From: Dugong dugon
Taxonomy: Eukaryota > Chordata > Mammalia > Sirenia > Dugongidae
Direction of reading: 5' to 3'
NCBI GenBank assembly: GCA_030035585.1
Contig: CM057482.1
Location: 61,632,828 to 61,696,827 of the forward strand
DNA length: 64,000 nucleotides
Shown: positions 1 through 10,129 of the stretch, piece after piece
Layout of the letters: each line of letters opens with the position of its first letter
Position numbering within the stretch: the first letter of the stretch is position 1
Notes under the pieces: generated by a model
Seen by the model: the letters and a program-made list of their open reading frames with translations, nothing else
What the model was told of the DNA's origin: nothing
The model's database searches: none
Position numbers and translations under genes: made by a program

Positions 1-560
1 GCGTTCCAGAACGGGAGAAACGCGGTTTCTCTTCTCCTTTGGCGATACCGTCTGTAAAGCGGTATTCTCAGCCGCGCAGCCCAGAATACCTCCCGGAATG
101 CTAGAAAGCCTCACCGGCTTCAACTGCTTGAAAGGGAGAAACGTCATACGCTTTATCAAAGTAGACAATGCACAGGATCTGTCTTAGGCATGTAACACAG
201 AGGGACTTTCAAACACAGAAAGTGAATCGTGCCCCGTTCATCCCCAGACTGAGAGCAACAATCTCTTGCTTTCCCTTTCAGGCAGGGAAGAAGCTACATG
301 CTGGTGTTGAGCACACAAGCTTTAGTTAGCAAAACTGAACCTCTTCTGCTGTCCTCTAGCTGAAGGCAGACAATCTACCTGTTTGGCTTTGAAAGCCAAT
401 ACTACCTTCATTCCTGGTAGGCAAACTTCCCTTTGAAAACCAGGGGATTCAAATACGTGCTAGGCCTGCACTCTCCAGCCTTCTCCCAAGCAGGGAACAT
501 TGGAGAAAGTAGCTTGTGCTGTGCGGACACTTTCTCCTAACAAAACTGAAAACTTAAGTA
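1..560 (+). repeat. Partial P monomer (left-truncated by window)
   Basis: The window opens inside a P monomer at its gcgttccagaacggg box. It carries the P markers cagccgcgcagccc, acgtcatacgc and aggatctgtc, then the P-type tail with ccaatactacc. It also has gttgagcacac, a G variant shared with the P monomer at 6712 (7142); most copies read gttaagcacac. Confidence 0.93.
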
Positions 561-1484
561 GATTCAGTTAAGCAGCTTGAAGGAGAACGCTGTCCTTTGC
601 TTTCTCTTTCACATGGTGAATAGGGAACTTAAACCTACTGCTACCAAAATTTTTACTCAGGGGAACTACGGTTTTGCATCCCTCGCTTTCCAGAATGGGA
701 GAAACGCGGTTTCTCTTCTCCTTTAGCGATACCGTGGTAAAGCCCTATTCTCATCTACGTAGCACAGAATGCCTCCCGGAATGCTAGAAAGCCTGAACGG
801 CTTCAACTAGTTGAAAGGGAAAAAAGTCTTAGGCTTTATCCATGTAGACAATGCACAGGCAACGTTCTTAGGCATGTAACACAGAGGGACTTTCAAACAC
901 AGAAAGTGAATCGTGCTCCGTTCATCCCCAGACTGAGAGCAACAAGCTCTTGTTTTCCCTTTCAGGCAGGGAAGAAGCTACATGCTGGTGTTAAGCACAC
1001 AAGGTTTAGTCAGCAAAACCTAACCTCTTCTGCTATCCTCTAGCTGAAGGCAGACAATCTACCTGTTTGGCTTTGAAAGCCACTAGTACCTTCATTTGGG
1101 TAGGCAAAATTCCCCTTGAAAACCAGGGGATTCAAATACTTGCTAGGCCTGCACTCTCCAGCCTTCTCCCAAGCAGGGAACATTGGAGAAAGTAGCTTGT
1201 GCTGTGCGGACACTTTCTCCTAACAAAACTGAAAACTTAAGTAGATTCAGTTAAGCAGCTTGAAGGAGAACGCTGTCCTTTGCTTTCTCTTTCACATGGT
1301 GAATAGGGAACTTAAACCTACTGCTACCAAAATTTTTACTCAGGGGAACTACGGTTTTGCATCCCTCGCTTTCCAGAATGGGAGAAACGCGGTTTCTCTT
1401 CTCCTTTAGCGATACCGTGGTAAAGCCCTATTCTCATGTACGCAGCACAGAATGCCTCCCGAAATGCTAGAAAGCCTGAACGGC

Positions 1485-1498
1485 TTCAACTAGTTGAA
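1485..1498. repeat. Perfect 14-bp palindrome ttcaactagttgaa (example)
   Basis: Present in E, F and G monomers. In K1 it is reduced to caactagttg (10 bp), in K2 to actagt, and in P and H it becomes ttcaactgcttgaa (5-bp arms with a 4-base loop). The coordinates are in the E2 monomer at 1244. Confidence 0.85.
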
Positions 1499-2730
1499 AG
1501 GGAAAAGTGTCTTAGGCTTTATCCAGGTAGACAATGCACAGGCAACGTTCTTAGGCATGTAACACAGAGGGACTTTCAAACACAGAAAGTGAATCGTGCT
1601 CCGTTCCTCCCCAGACTGAGAGCAACAAGCTCTTGTTTTCCCTTTCAGGCAGGGAAGAAGCTACATGCTGGTGTTAAGCACACAAGCTTTAGTTAGCAAA
1701 ACTGAACCTCTTCTGCTGTCCTCTAGCTGAAGGCAGATAATCTACCTGTTTGGCTTTGAAAGCCAGTAGTACCTTCTTTCCTGATAGGCAAAATTCCCTT
1801 TGAAAACCAGGGGATTCAAATACTTGCTAGGCCTGCACTCTCCAGCCTTTTCCCAAACAGGGAACATTGGAGATAGCAGCTTGTGCTGGCCGGACACTTT
1901 CTTCTAACAAAACTGAAAACTTAAGTAGATTCAGTTAAGCAGCTTGAGGGAAACGCTAAGTTTTGGTTTCTCTTTCATGTTGTGAAAGGGGAACTTAAAC
2001 CTATTGCTAACAAAGTTTTTACTCAGGAGAACTAGGGTTTTGCCTCCTTCGCGTTCCAGAACGGGAGAAACGCGGTTTCTCTTCTCCTTCGGCGATACCG
2101 TCCGTAAAGCCCTATTCTCAGCTACGCAGCACAGAATGCCACCAGGAATGCTGGAAAGCCTGAACGGCTACAACTAGTTGAAAGGGAAAAAAGTCTTAGG
2201 CTGTATCCAGGTAGACAAAGCACAGGCAACGTTCTTAGGCATGTAACACAGAGGGACTTTCAAACACAGAAAGTGAATCGTGCTCCGTTCCTCCCCAGGC
2301 TGAGAGCAACAAGCTCATGCTTTCTCTTTCAGGCAGGGAAGAAGCTACATGCTGGTGTTAAGCACACAAGCTTTAGTTAGCAAAACTGAACCTCTTCTGC
2401 TGTCCTCTAGCTGAAGGCAGACAATCTACCTGTTTGGCTTTGAAAGCCAGTAGTACCTTCTTTCCTGATAGGCAAAATTCCCTTTGAAAACCAGGGGATT
2501 CAAACACTTGCTAGGCCTGCACTCTCCAGCCTTCTCCCAAGCAGGGAACATTGGAGAAAGCAGCTTGTGCTGGCCGGACACTCTCTTCTAAGAAAACAGA
2601 AAACTTAAGTAGATTCAGTTAAGCAGCTTGAGGGAAACGCTAAGTTTTGGTTTCTCTTTCATCTTGTGAAAGGGGAACTTAAACCTACTGCTAACAAATT
2701 TTCTACACAGGAGAACTAGGGTTTTGCCTC

Positions 2731-2750
2731 CTTCGCGTTCCAGAACGGGA
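2731..2750 (+). other. CENP-B-box-like motif with extended spacing (example)
   Basis: K and P monomers carry cttcgcgttccagaacggga. It contains the two half-sites of the mammalian CENP-B box, TTCG and CGGGA, but they are separated by 10 bases instead of 7. In E the motif is decayed (cctcgctttccagaatggga); in F the right half is cgaga. A functional CENP-B site is not supported by this spacing; the resemblance is recorded as an observation. The coordinates are those of the P monomer at 2612. Confidence 0.35.
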
Positions 2751-2765
2751 GAAACGCGGTTTCTC
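2749..2765. repeat. Conserved dyad gagaaac-gcg-gtttctc (example)
   Basis: A 7-bp inverted repeat around a 3-base centre, found at the same place in E, K and P monomers in the copies inspected. The G copies at 35421 and 58661 keep the arms with a tcg centre, while F has one arm mismatch (gagaaaa). It could extrude as a small hairpin. The position given is in the P monomer at 2612. Confidence 0.85.
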
Positions 2766-4145
2766 TTCTCCTTTGGCGATAACGTCTGTAAAGCGGTATT
2801 CTCAGCCGCGCAGCCCAGAATACCTCCCGGAATGCTAGAAAGCCTCACCGGCTTCAACTGCTTGAAAGGGAGAAACGTCATACGCTTTATCAAAGTAGAC
2901 AATGCACAGGATCTGTCTTAGGCATGTAACACAGAGGGACTTTCAAACACAGAAAGTGAATCGTGCCCCGTTCATCCCCAGACTGAGAGCAACAATCTCT
3001 TGCTTTCCCTTTCAGGCAGGGAAGAAGCTACATGCTGGTGTTAAGCACACAGGCTTTAGTTAGCAAAACTGAACTTCTTCTGCTGTCCTCTAGCTGAAGG
3101 CAGATAATCTACCTGTTTGGCTTTGAAAGCCAGTAGTACCTTCTTTCCTGATAGGCAAAATTCCCTTTGAAAACCAGGGGATTCAAATACTTGCTAGGCC
3201 TGCACTCTCCAGCCTTTTTCCAAACAGGGAACATTGGAGATAGCAGCTTGTGCTGGCCGGACACTTTCTTCTAACAAAACTGAAAACTTAAGTAGATTCA
3301 GTTAAGCAGCTTGAGGGAAACGCTAAGTTTTGGTTTCTCTTTCATGTTGTGAAAGGGGAACTTAAACCTATTGCTAACAAAGTTTTTACTCAGGAGAACT
3401 AGGGTTTTGCCTCCTTCGCGTTCCAGAACGGGAGAAACGCGGTTTCTCTTCTCCTTCGGCGATACCGTCCGTAAAGCCCTATTCTCAGCTACGCAGCACA
3501 GAATGCCACCAGGAATGCTGGAAAGCCTGAACGGCTACAACTAGTTGAAAGGGAAAAAAGTCTTAGGCTGTATCCAGGTAGACAAAGCACAGGCAACGTT
3601 CTTAGGCATGTAACACAGAGGGACTTTCAAACACAGAAAGTGAATCGTGCTCCGTTCCTCCCCAGGCTGAGAGCAACAAGCTCATGCTTTCTCTTTCAGG
3701 CAGGGAAGAAGCTACATGCTGGTGTTAAGCACACAAGCTTTAGTTAGCAAAACTGAACCTCTTCTGCTGTCCTCTAGCTGAAGGCAGACAATCTACCTGT
3801 TTGGCTTTGAAAGCCAGTAGTACCTTCTTTCCTGATAGGCAAAATTCCCTTTGAAAACCAGGGGATTCAAACACTTGCTAGGCCTGCACTCTCCAGCCTT
3901 CTCCCAAGCAGGGAACATTGGAGAAAGCAGCTTGTGCTGGCCGGACACTCTCTTCTAAGAAAACAGAAAACTTAAGTAGATTCAGTTAAGCAGCTTGAGG
4001 GAAACGCTAAGTTTTGGTTTCTCTTTCATCTTGTGAAAGGGGAACTTAAACCTACTGCTAACAAATTTTCTACTCAGGAGAACTAGGGTTTTGCCTCCTT
4101 CGCGTTCCAGAACGGGAGAAACGCGGTTTCTCTTCTCCTTTGGCG

Positions 4146-4166
4146 ATACCGTCTGTAAAGCGGTAT
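4146..4166. repeat. P-specific dyad ataccg-(9)-cggtat (example)
   Basis: 6-bp arms with a 9-base loop, created by the P/H-specific cggtatt, where other classes have ccctatt. The gataacgtc subvariant of P (2612, 13549, 47726, 51826) destroys it. The coordinates are in the P monomer at 3979. Confidence 0.75.
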
Positions 4167-4483
4167 TCTCAGCCGCGCAGCCCAGAATACCTCCCGGAAT
4201 GCTAGAAAGCCTCACCGGCTTCAACTGCTTGAAAGGGAGAAACGTCATACGCTTTATCAAAGTAGACAATGCACAGGATCTGTCTTAGGCATGTAACACA
4301 GAGGGACTTTCAAACACAGAAAGTGAATCGTGCCCCGTTCATCCCCAGACTGAGAGCAACAATCTCTTGCTTTCCCTTTCAGGCAGGGAAGAAGCTACAT
4401 GCTGGTGTTAAGCACACAAGCTTTAGTTAGCAAAACTGAACCTCTTCTGCTGTCCTCTAGCTGAAGGCAGACAATCTACCTGT

Positions 4484-4500
4484 TTGGCTTTGAAAGCCAA
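4484..4500. repeat. Inverted repeat ttggcttt-g-aaagccaa (example)
   Basis: 8-bp arms around a single g where the monomer has the P-type tail. In the ccagtagtacc and ccactagtacc tails the arms are 7 bp. F has ggttttgaaagcc, which breaks one pair, and the K1 at 48409 has lost a base here. The coordinates are in the P monomer at 3979. Confidence 0.83.
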
Positions 4501-4661
4501 TACTACCTTCATTCCTGGTAGGCAAACTTCCCTTTGAAAACCAGGGGATTCAAATACGTGCTAGGCCTGCACTCTCCAGCCTTCTCCCAAGCAGGGAACA
4601 TTGGAGAAAGTAGCTTGTGCTGTGCGGACACTTTCTCCTAACAAAACTGAAAACTTAAGTA

Positions 4662-7394
4662 GATTCAGTTAAGCAGCTTGAAGGAGAACGCTGTCCTTTG
4701 CTTTCTCTTTCACATGGTGAATAGGGAACTTAAACCTACTGCTACCAAAATTTTTACTCAGGGGAACTACGGTTTTGCATCCCTCGCTTTCCAGAATGGG
4801 AGAAACGCGGTTTCTCTTCTCCTTTAGCGATACCGTGGTAAAGCCCTATTCTCATCTACGTAGCACAGAATGCCTCCCGGAATGCTAGAAAGCCTGAACG
4901 GCTTCAACTAGTTGAAAGGGAAAAAAGTCTTAGGCTTTATCCAGGTAGACAATGCACAGGCAACGTTCTTAGGCATGTAACACAGAGGGACTTTCAAACA
5001 CAGAAAGTGAATCGTGCTCCGTTCCTCCCCAGACTGAGAGCAATAAGCTCTTGTTTTCCCTTTCAGGCAGGGAAGAAGCTACATGCTGGTGTTAAGCACA
5101 CAAGCTTTAGTTAGCAAAACTGAACTTCTTCTGCTGTCCTCTAGCTGAAGGCAGATAATCTACCTGTTTGGCTTTGAAAGCCACTAGTACCTTCATTTGG
5201 GTAGGCAAAATTCCCCTTGAAAACCAGGGGATTCAAATACTTGCTAGGCCTGCACTCTCCAGCCTTCTCCCAAGCAGGGAACATTGGAGAAAGTAGCTTG
5301 TGCTGGGCGGACACTTTCTCCTAACAAAACTGAAAACTTAAGTAGATTCAGTTAAGCAGCTTGAAGGAGAACGCTGTCCTTTGCTTTCTCTTTCACATGG
5401 TGAATAGGGAACTTAAACCTACTGCTACCAAAATTTTTACTCAGGGGAACTACGGTTTTGCATCCCTCGCTTTCCAGAATGGGAGAAACGCGGTTTCTCT
5501 TCTCCTTTAGCGATACCGTGGTAAAGCCCTATTCTCATGTACGCAGCACAGAATGCCTCCCGAAACGCTAGAAAGCCTGAACGGCTTCAACTAGTTGAAA
5601 GGGAAAAGTGTCTTAGGATTTATCCAGGTAGACAATGCACAGGCAACGTTCTTGGCATGTAACACAGAGGGACTTTCAAACACAGAAAGTGAATCGTGCT
5701 CCGTTCCTCCCCAGACTGAGAGCAACAAGCTCTTGTTTTCCCTTTCAGGCAGGGAAGAAGCTACATGCTGGTGTTAAGCACACAAGCTTTAGTTAGCAAA
5801 ACTGAACCTCTTCTAGTGTCCTCTAGCTGAAGGCAGATAATCTACCTGTTTGGCTTTGAAAGCCAGTAGTACCTTCTTTCCTGATAGGCAAAATTCCCTT
5901 TGAAAACCAGGGGATTCAAATACTTGCTAGGCCTGCACTCTCCAGCCTTTTCCCAAACAGGGAACATTGGAGATAGCAACTTGTGCTGGCCGGACACTTT
6001 CTTCTAACAAAACTGAAAACTTAAGTAGATTCAGTTAAGCAGCTTGAGGGAAACGCTAAGTTTTGGTTTCTCTTTCATGTTGTGAAAGGGGAACTTAAAC
6101 CTATTGCTAACAAAGTTTTTACTCAGGAGAACTAGGGTTTTGCCTCCTTCGCGTTCCAGAACGGGAGAAACGCGGTTTCTCTTCTCCTTCGGCGATAACG
6201 TCCGTAAAGCCCTATTCTCAGCTACGCCGCACAGAATGCCACCAGGAATGCTGGAAAGCCTGAACGGCTAAAACTAGTTGAAAGGGAAAAAAGTCTTAGG
6301 CTTTATCCATGTAGACAATGCACAGGCAACGTTCTTAGGCATGTAACACAGAGGGACTTTCAAACACAGAAAGTGAATTGTGCTCCGTTCATCCCCAGGC
6401 TGAGAGCAACAAGCTCATGCTTTCTCTTTCAGGCAGGGAAGAAGCTACATGCTGGTGTTAAGCACACAAGCTTTAGTTAGCAAAACTGAACCTCTTCTGC
6501 TGTCCTCTAGCTGAAGGCAGACAATCTACCTGTTTGGCTTTGAAAGCCAGTAGTACCTTCTTTCCTGATAGGCAAAATTCCCTTTGAAAACCAGGAGATT
6601 CAAACGCTTGCTAGGCCTGCACTCTCCAGCCTTCTCCCAAGCAGGGAACATTGGAGAAAGCAGCTTGTGCTGGCCGGACACTCTCTTCTAACAAAACTGA
6701 AAACTTAAGTAGATTCAGTTAAGCAGCTTGAGGGAAACGCTAAGTTTTGGTTTCTCTTTCATCTTGTGAAAGGGGAACTTAAACCTACTGCTAACAAATT
6801 TTCTACACAGGAGAACTAGGGTTTTGCCTCCTTCGCGTTCCAGAACGGGAGAAACGCGGTTTCTCTTCTCCTTTGGCGATACCGTCTGTAAAGCGGTATT
6901 CTCAGCCGCGCAGCCCAGAATACCTCCCGGAATGCTAGAAAGCCTCACCGGCTTCAACTGCTTGAAAGGGAGAAACGTCATACGCTTTATCAAAGTAGAC
7001 AATGCACAGGATCTGTCTTAGGCATGTAACACAGAGGGACTTTCAAACACAGAAAGTGAATCGTGCCCCGTTCATCCCCAGACTGAGAGCAACAATCTCT
7101 TGCTTTCCCTTTCAGGCAGGGAAGAAGCTACATGCTGGTGTTGAGCACACAAGCTTTAGTTAGCAAAACTGAACCTCTTCTGCTGTCCTCTAGCTGAAGG
7201 CAGACAATCTACCTGTTTGGCTTTGAAAGCCAATACTACCTTCATTCCTGGTAGGCAAACTTCCCTTTGAAAACCAGGGGATTCAAATACGTGCTAGGCC
7301 TGCACTCTCCAGCCTTCTCCCAAGCAGGGAACATTGGAGAAAGTAGCTTGTGCTGTGCGGACACTTTCTCCTAACAAAACTGAAAACTTAAGTA
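4662..7394 (+). repeat. 4-mer unit: E1/E3, E2, K2, P (starts 4662, 5345, 6028, 6712)
   Basis: The unit is 2733 bp. The monomer at 4662 is E1 in its first two thirds and ends with the E3 tail (ccactagtacc, cttcatttggg). The E2 at 5345 has cgaaacgc and a one-base deletion near 5653 (cttggcatg for cttaggcatg). The K2 at 6028 has gataacgtcc, ctacgccg, ggctaaaactag and gaattgtg. P is the tctacacagg variant with gttgagcac. Confidence 0.9.
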
Positions 7395-9445
7395 GATTCA
7401 GTTAAGCAGCTTGAAGGAGAACGCTGTCCTTTGCTTTCTCTTTCACATGGTGAATAGGGAACTTAAACCTACTGCTACCAAAATTTTTACTCAGGGGAAC
7501 TACGGTTTTGCATCCCTCGCTTTCCAGAATGGGAGAAACGCGGTTTCTCTTCTCCTTTAGCGATACCGTGGTAAAGCCCTATTCTCATCTACGTAGCACA
7601 GAATGCCTCCCGGAATGCTAGAAAGCCTGAACGGCTTCAACTAGTTGAAAGGGAAAAAAGTCTTAGGCTTTATCCAGGTAGACAATGCACAGGCAACGTT
7701 CTTAGGCATGTAACACAGAGGGACTTTCAAACACAGAAAGTGAATCGTGCTCCGTTCCTCCCCAGACTGAGAGCAACAAGCTCTTGTTTTCCCTTTCAGG
7801 CAGGGAAGAAGCTACATGCTGGTGTTAAGCACACAAGCTTTAGTTAGCAAAACTGAACTTCTTCTGCTGTCCTCTAGCTGAAGGCAGATAATCTACCTGT
7901 TTGGCTTTGAAAGCCAGTAGTACCTTCTTTCCTGATAGGCAAAATTCCCTTTGAAAACCAGGGGATTCAAATACTTGCTAGGCCTGCACTCTCCAGCCTT
8001 TTCCCAAACAGGGAACATTGGAGATAGCAGCTTGTGCTGGCCGGACACTTTCTTCTAACAAAACTGAAAACTTAAGTAGATTCAGTTAAGCAGCTTGAGG
8101 GAAACGCTAAGTTTTGGTTTCTCTTTCATGTTGTGAAAGGGGAACTTAAACCTATTGCTAACAAAGTTTTTACTCAGGAGAACTAGGGTTTTGCCTCCTT
8201 CGCGTTCCAGAACGGGAGAAACGCGGTTTCTCTTCTCCTTCGGCGATACCGTCCGTAAAGCCCTATTCTCAGCTACGCAGCACAGAATGCCACCAGGAAT
8301 GCTGGAAAGCCTGAACGGCTACAACTAGTTGAAAGGGAAAAAAGTCTTAGGCTGTATCCAGGTAGACAAAGCACAGGCAACGTTCTTAGGCATGTAACAC
8401 AGAGGGACTTTCAAACACAGAAAGTGAATCGTGCTCCGTTCCTCCCCAGGCTGAGAGCAACAAGCTCATGCTTTCTCTTTCAGGCAGGGAAGAAGCTACA
8501 TGCTGGTGTTAAGCACACAAGCTTTAGTTAGCAAAACTGAACCTCTTCTGCTGTCCTCTAGCTGAAGGCAGACAATCTACCTGTTTGGCTTTGAAAGCCA
8601 GTAGTACCTTCTTTCCTGATAGGCAAAATTCCCTTTGAAAACCAGGAGATTCAAACACTTGCTAGGCCTGCACTCTCCAGCCTTCTCCCAAGCAGGGAAC
8701 ATTGGAGAAAGCAGCTTGTGCTGGCCGGACACTCTCTTCTAACAAAGCTGAAAACTTAAGTAGATTCAGTTAAGCAGCTTGAGGGAAACGCTAAGTTTTG
8801 GTTTCTCTTTCATCTTGTGAAAGGGGAACTTAAACCTACTGCTAACAAATTTTCTACACAGGAGAACTAGGGTTTTGCCTCCTTCGCGTTCCAGAACGGG
8901 AGAAACGCGGTTTCTCTTCTCCTTTGGCGATACCGTCTGTAAAGCGGTATTCTCAGCCGCGCAGCCCAGAATACCTCCCGGAATGCTAGAAAGCCTCACC
9001 GGCTTCAACTGCTTGAAAGGGAGAAACGTCATACGCTTTATCAAAGTAGACAATGCACAGGATCTGTCTTAGGCATGTAACACAGAGGGACTTTCAAACA
9101 CAGAAAGTGAATCGTGCCCCGTTCATCCCCAGACTGAGAGCAACAATCTCTTGCTTTCCCTTTCAGTCAGGGAAGAAGCTACATGCTGGTGTTAAGCACA
9201 CAAGCTTTAGTTAGCAAAACTGAACCTCTTCTGCTGTCCTCTAGCTGAAGGCAGACAATCTACCTGTTTGGCTTTGAAAGCCAATACTACCTTCATTCCT
9301 GGTAGGCAAACTTCCCTTTGAAAACCAGGGGATTCAAATACGTGCTAGGCCTGCACTCTCCAGCCTTCTCCCAAGCAGGGAACATTGGAGAAAGTAGCTT
9401 GTGCTGTGCGGACACTTTCTCCTAACAAAACTGAAAACTTAAGTA
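7395..9445 (+). repeat. 3-mer unit: E1, K1, P (starts 7395, 8079, 8763)
   Basis: This is a clean 2051-bp E-K-P trimer. E1 has catctacgtag, cccggaatg and ccaggtagac, and ends with the tail normally placed before K (gaacttcttc, gataatc, ccttttcccaaacagg). K1 has accaggagattc in its tail. P is tctacacagg with ttcagtcagg; most earlier copies read ttcaggcagg. Confidence 0.92.
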
Positions 9446-10129
9446 GATTCAGTTAAGCAGCTTGAAGGAGAACGCTGTCCTTTGCTTTCTCTTTCACATG
9501 GTGAATAGGGAACTTAAACCTACTGCTACCAAAATTTTTACTCAGGGGAACTACGGTTTTGCATCCCTCGCTTTCCAGAATGGGAGAAACGCGGTTTCTC
9601 TTCTCCTTTAGCGATACCGTGGTAAAGCCCTATTCTCATCTACGTAGCACAGAATGCCTCCCGGAATGCTAGAAAGCCTGAACGGCTTCAACTAGTTGAA
9701 AGGGAAAAAAGTCTTAGGCTTTATCCAGGTAGACAATGCACAGGCAACGTTCTTAGGCATGTAACACAGAGGGACTTTCAAACACAGAAAGTGAATCGTG
9801 CTCCGTTCCTCCCCAGACTGAGAGCAACAAGCTATTGTTTTCCCTTTCAGGCAGGGAAGAAGCTACATGCTGGTGTTAAGCACACAAGCTTTAGTTAGCA
9901 AAACTGAACTTCTTCTGCTGTCCTCTAGCTGAAGGCAGATAATCTACCTGTTTGGCTTTGAAAGCCAGTAGTACCTTCTTTCCTGATAGGCAAAATTCCC
10001 TTTGAAAACCAGGGGATTCAAATACTTGCTAGGCCTGCACTCTCCAGCCTTCTCCCAAGCAAGGAACATTGGAGATAGCAGCTTCTGCTTGCCCGACACT
10101 TTCTTCTAACAAAACTGAAAACGTAAGTA
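9446..10129 (+). repeat. E1 monomer with an H-like 3' end
   Basis: It is E1 up to about 10012, with ordinary ccagtagtaccttctttcc. The end then changes to ccttctcccaagcaagg, cttctgcttgcccgac and gaaaacgtaag. Those features otherwise occur only at the end of H monomers, just before F. The switch lies in the identical stretch around 10012-10055 and marks the left edge of the truncated F cassette. Confidence 0.82.

Larger units (their letters stand above)
561..3294 (+). repeat. 4-mer unit: E3-like, E2, K1, P (starts 561, 1244, 1928, 2612)
   Basis: The unit is 2734 bp. The first monomer is an E1/E3 mosaic: E1-like catctacgtag and cacatgg in its first part, then the E3 tail (ccatgtagac, cagcaaaacctaacc, cttcatttggg). 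The second is standard E2 (catgtacgcag, cccgaaatg, aaaagtgtc). The third is K1. The P monomer at 2612 has the gataacgtc variant. Its tail is of E2 type (gaacttcttc, gataatc, ccagtagtacc), which fits it being followed by K rather than E. Confidence 0.9.
3295..4661 (+). repeat. 2-mer unit: K1, P (starts 3295, 3979)
   Basis: K1 has ccttcggcgataccgtcc and ggctacaactag. Its tail ends with tctaagaaaacag. The P monomer has tctactcagg and gataccgtc, keeps an intact ataccg/cggtat dyad, and ends with the ordinary P tail (ccaatactacc). The same K1-P pair follows a gataacgtc-variant P at 14232 and 48409. Confidence 0.9.

Noticed and set aside
1511-1560. ttaggc words resembling a telomeric repeat
   Set aside because: They are isolated single words, not tandem copies.
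1436-1696. 86-codon ATG frame in E2 monomers
   Set aside because: The ATG exists only because E2 has catgtacg where E1 and E3 have catctacg. The copy at 5345 is broken by a one-base deletion. It is low-complexity-free but without any known domain, and is a by-product of the repeat.
1757-1820. Pol III A/B-box-like words (tggctttgaaag; gattcaaatac)
   Set aside because: Each has two or three mismatches to the consensus, and no tRNA-like fold or SINE tail is visible.
1967-2331. Possible ancestral internal duplication of the monomer (tttctctttca at 1967 and 2321; caaaactgaa at 1697 and 1908)
   Set aside because: The shared words are 10-11 bp and lie at different offsets (354 and 211 bp), so they do not support a common internal period.
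2615-2902. Recurrent 95-codon minus-strand open frame in P monomers
   Set aside because: It opens with TTG, not ATG, recurs only because the monomer recurs, and overlaps a plus-strand frame. Copies differ by amino-acid-changing substitutions (two positions) and one is frameshifted (the P at 14916). No domain is recognisable.
2724-2921. Recurrent 65-codon plus-strand open frame in P monomers
   Set aside because: It opens with TTG and lies in the same DNA as the minus-strand frame. No ribosome-binding or Kozak context and no family resemblance are seen.
3005-3020. Polypyrimidine-AG resembling a 3' splice site (tgctttccctttcag)
   Set aside because: Pyrimidine-rich words are common in this monomer. 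With no coding exon or transcript evidence there is nothing to support splicing.
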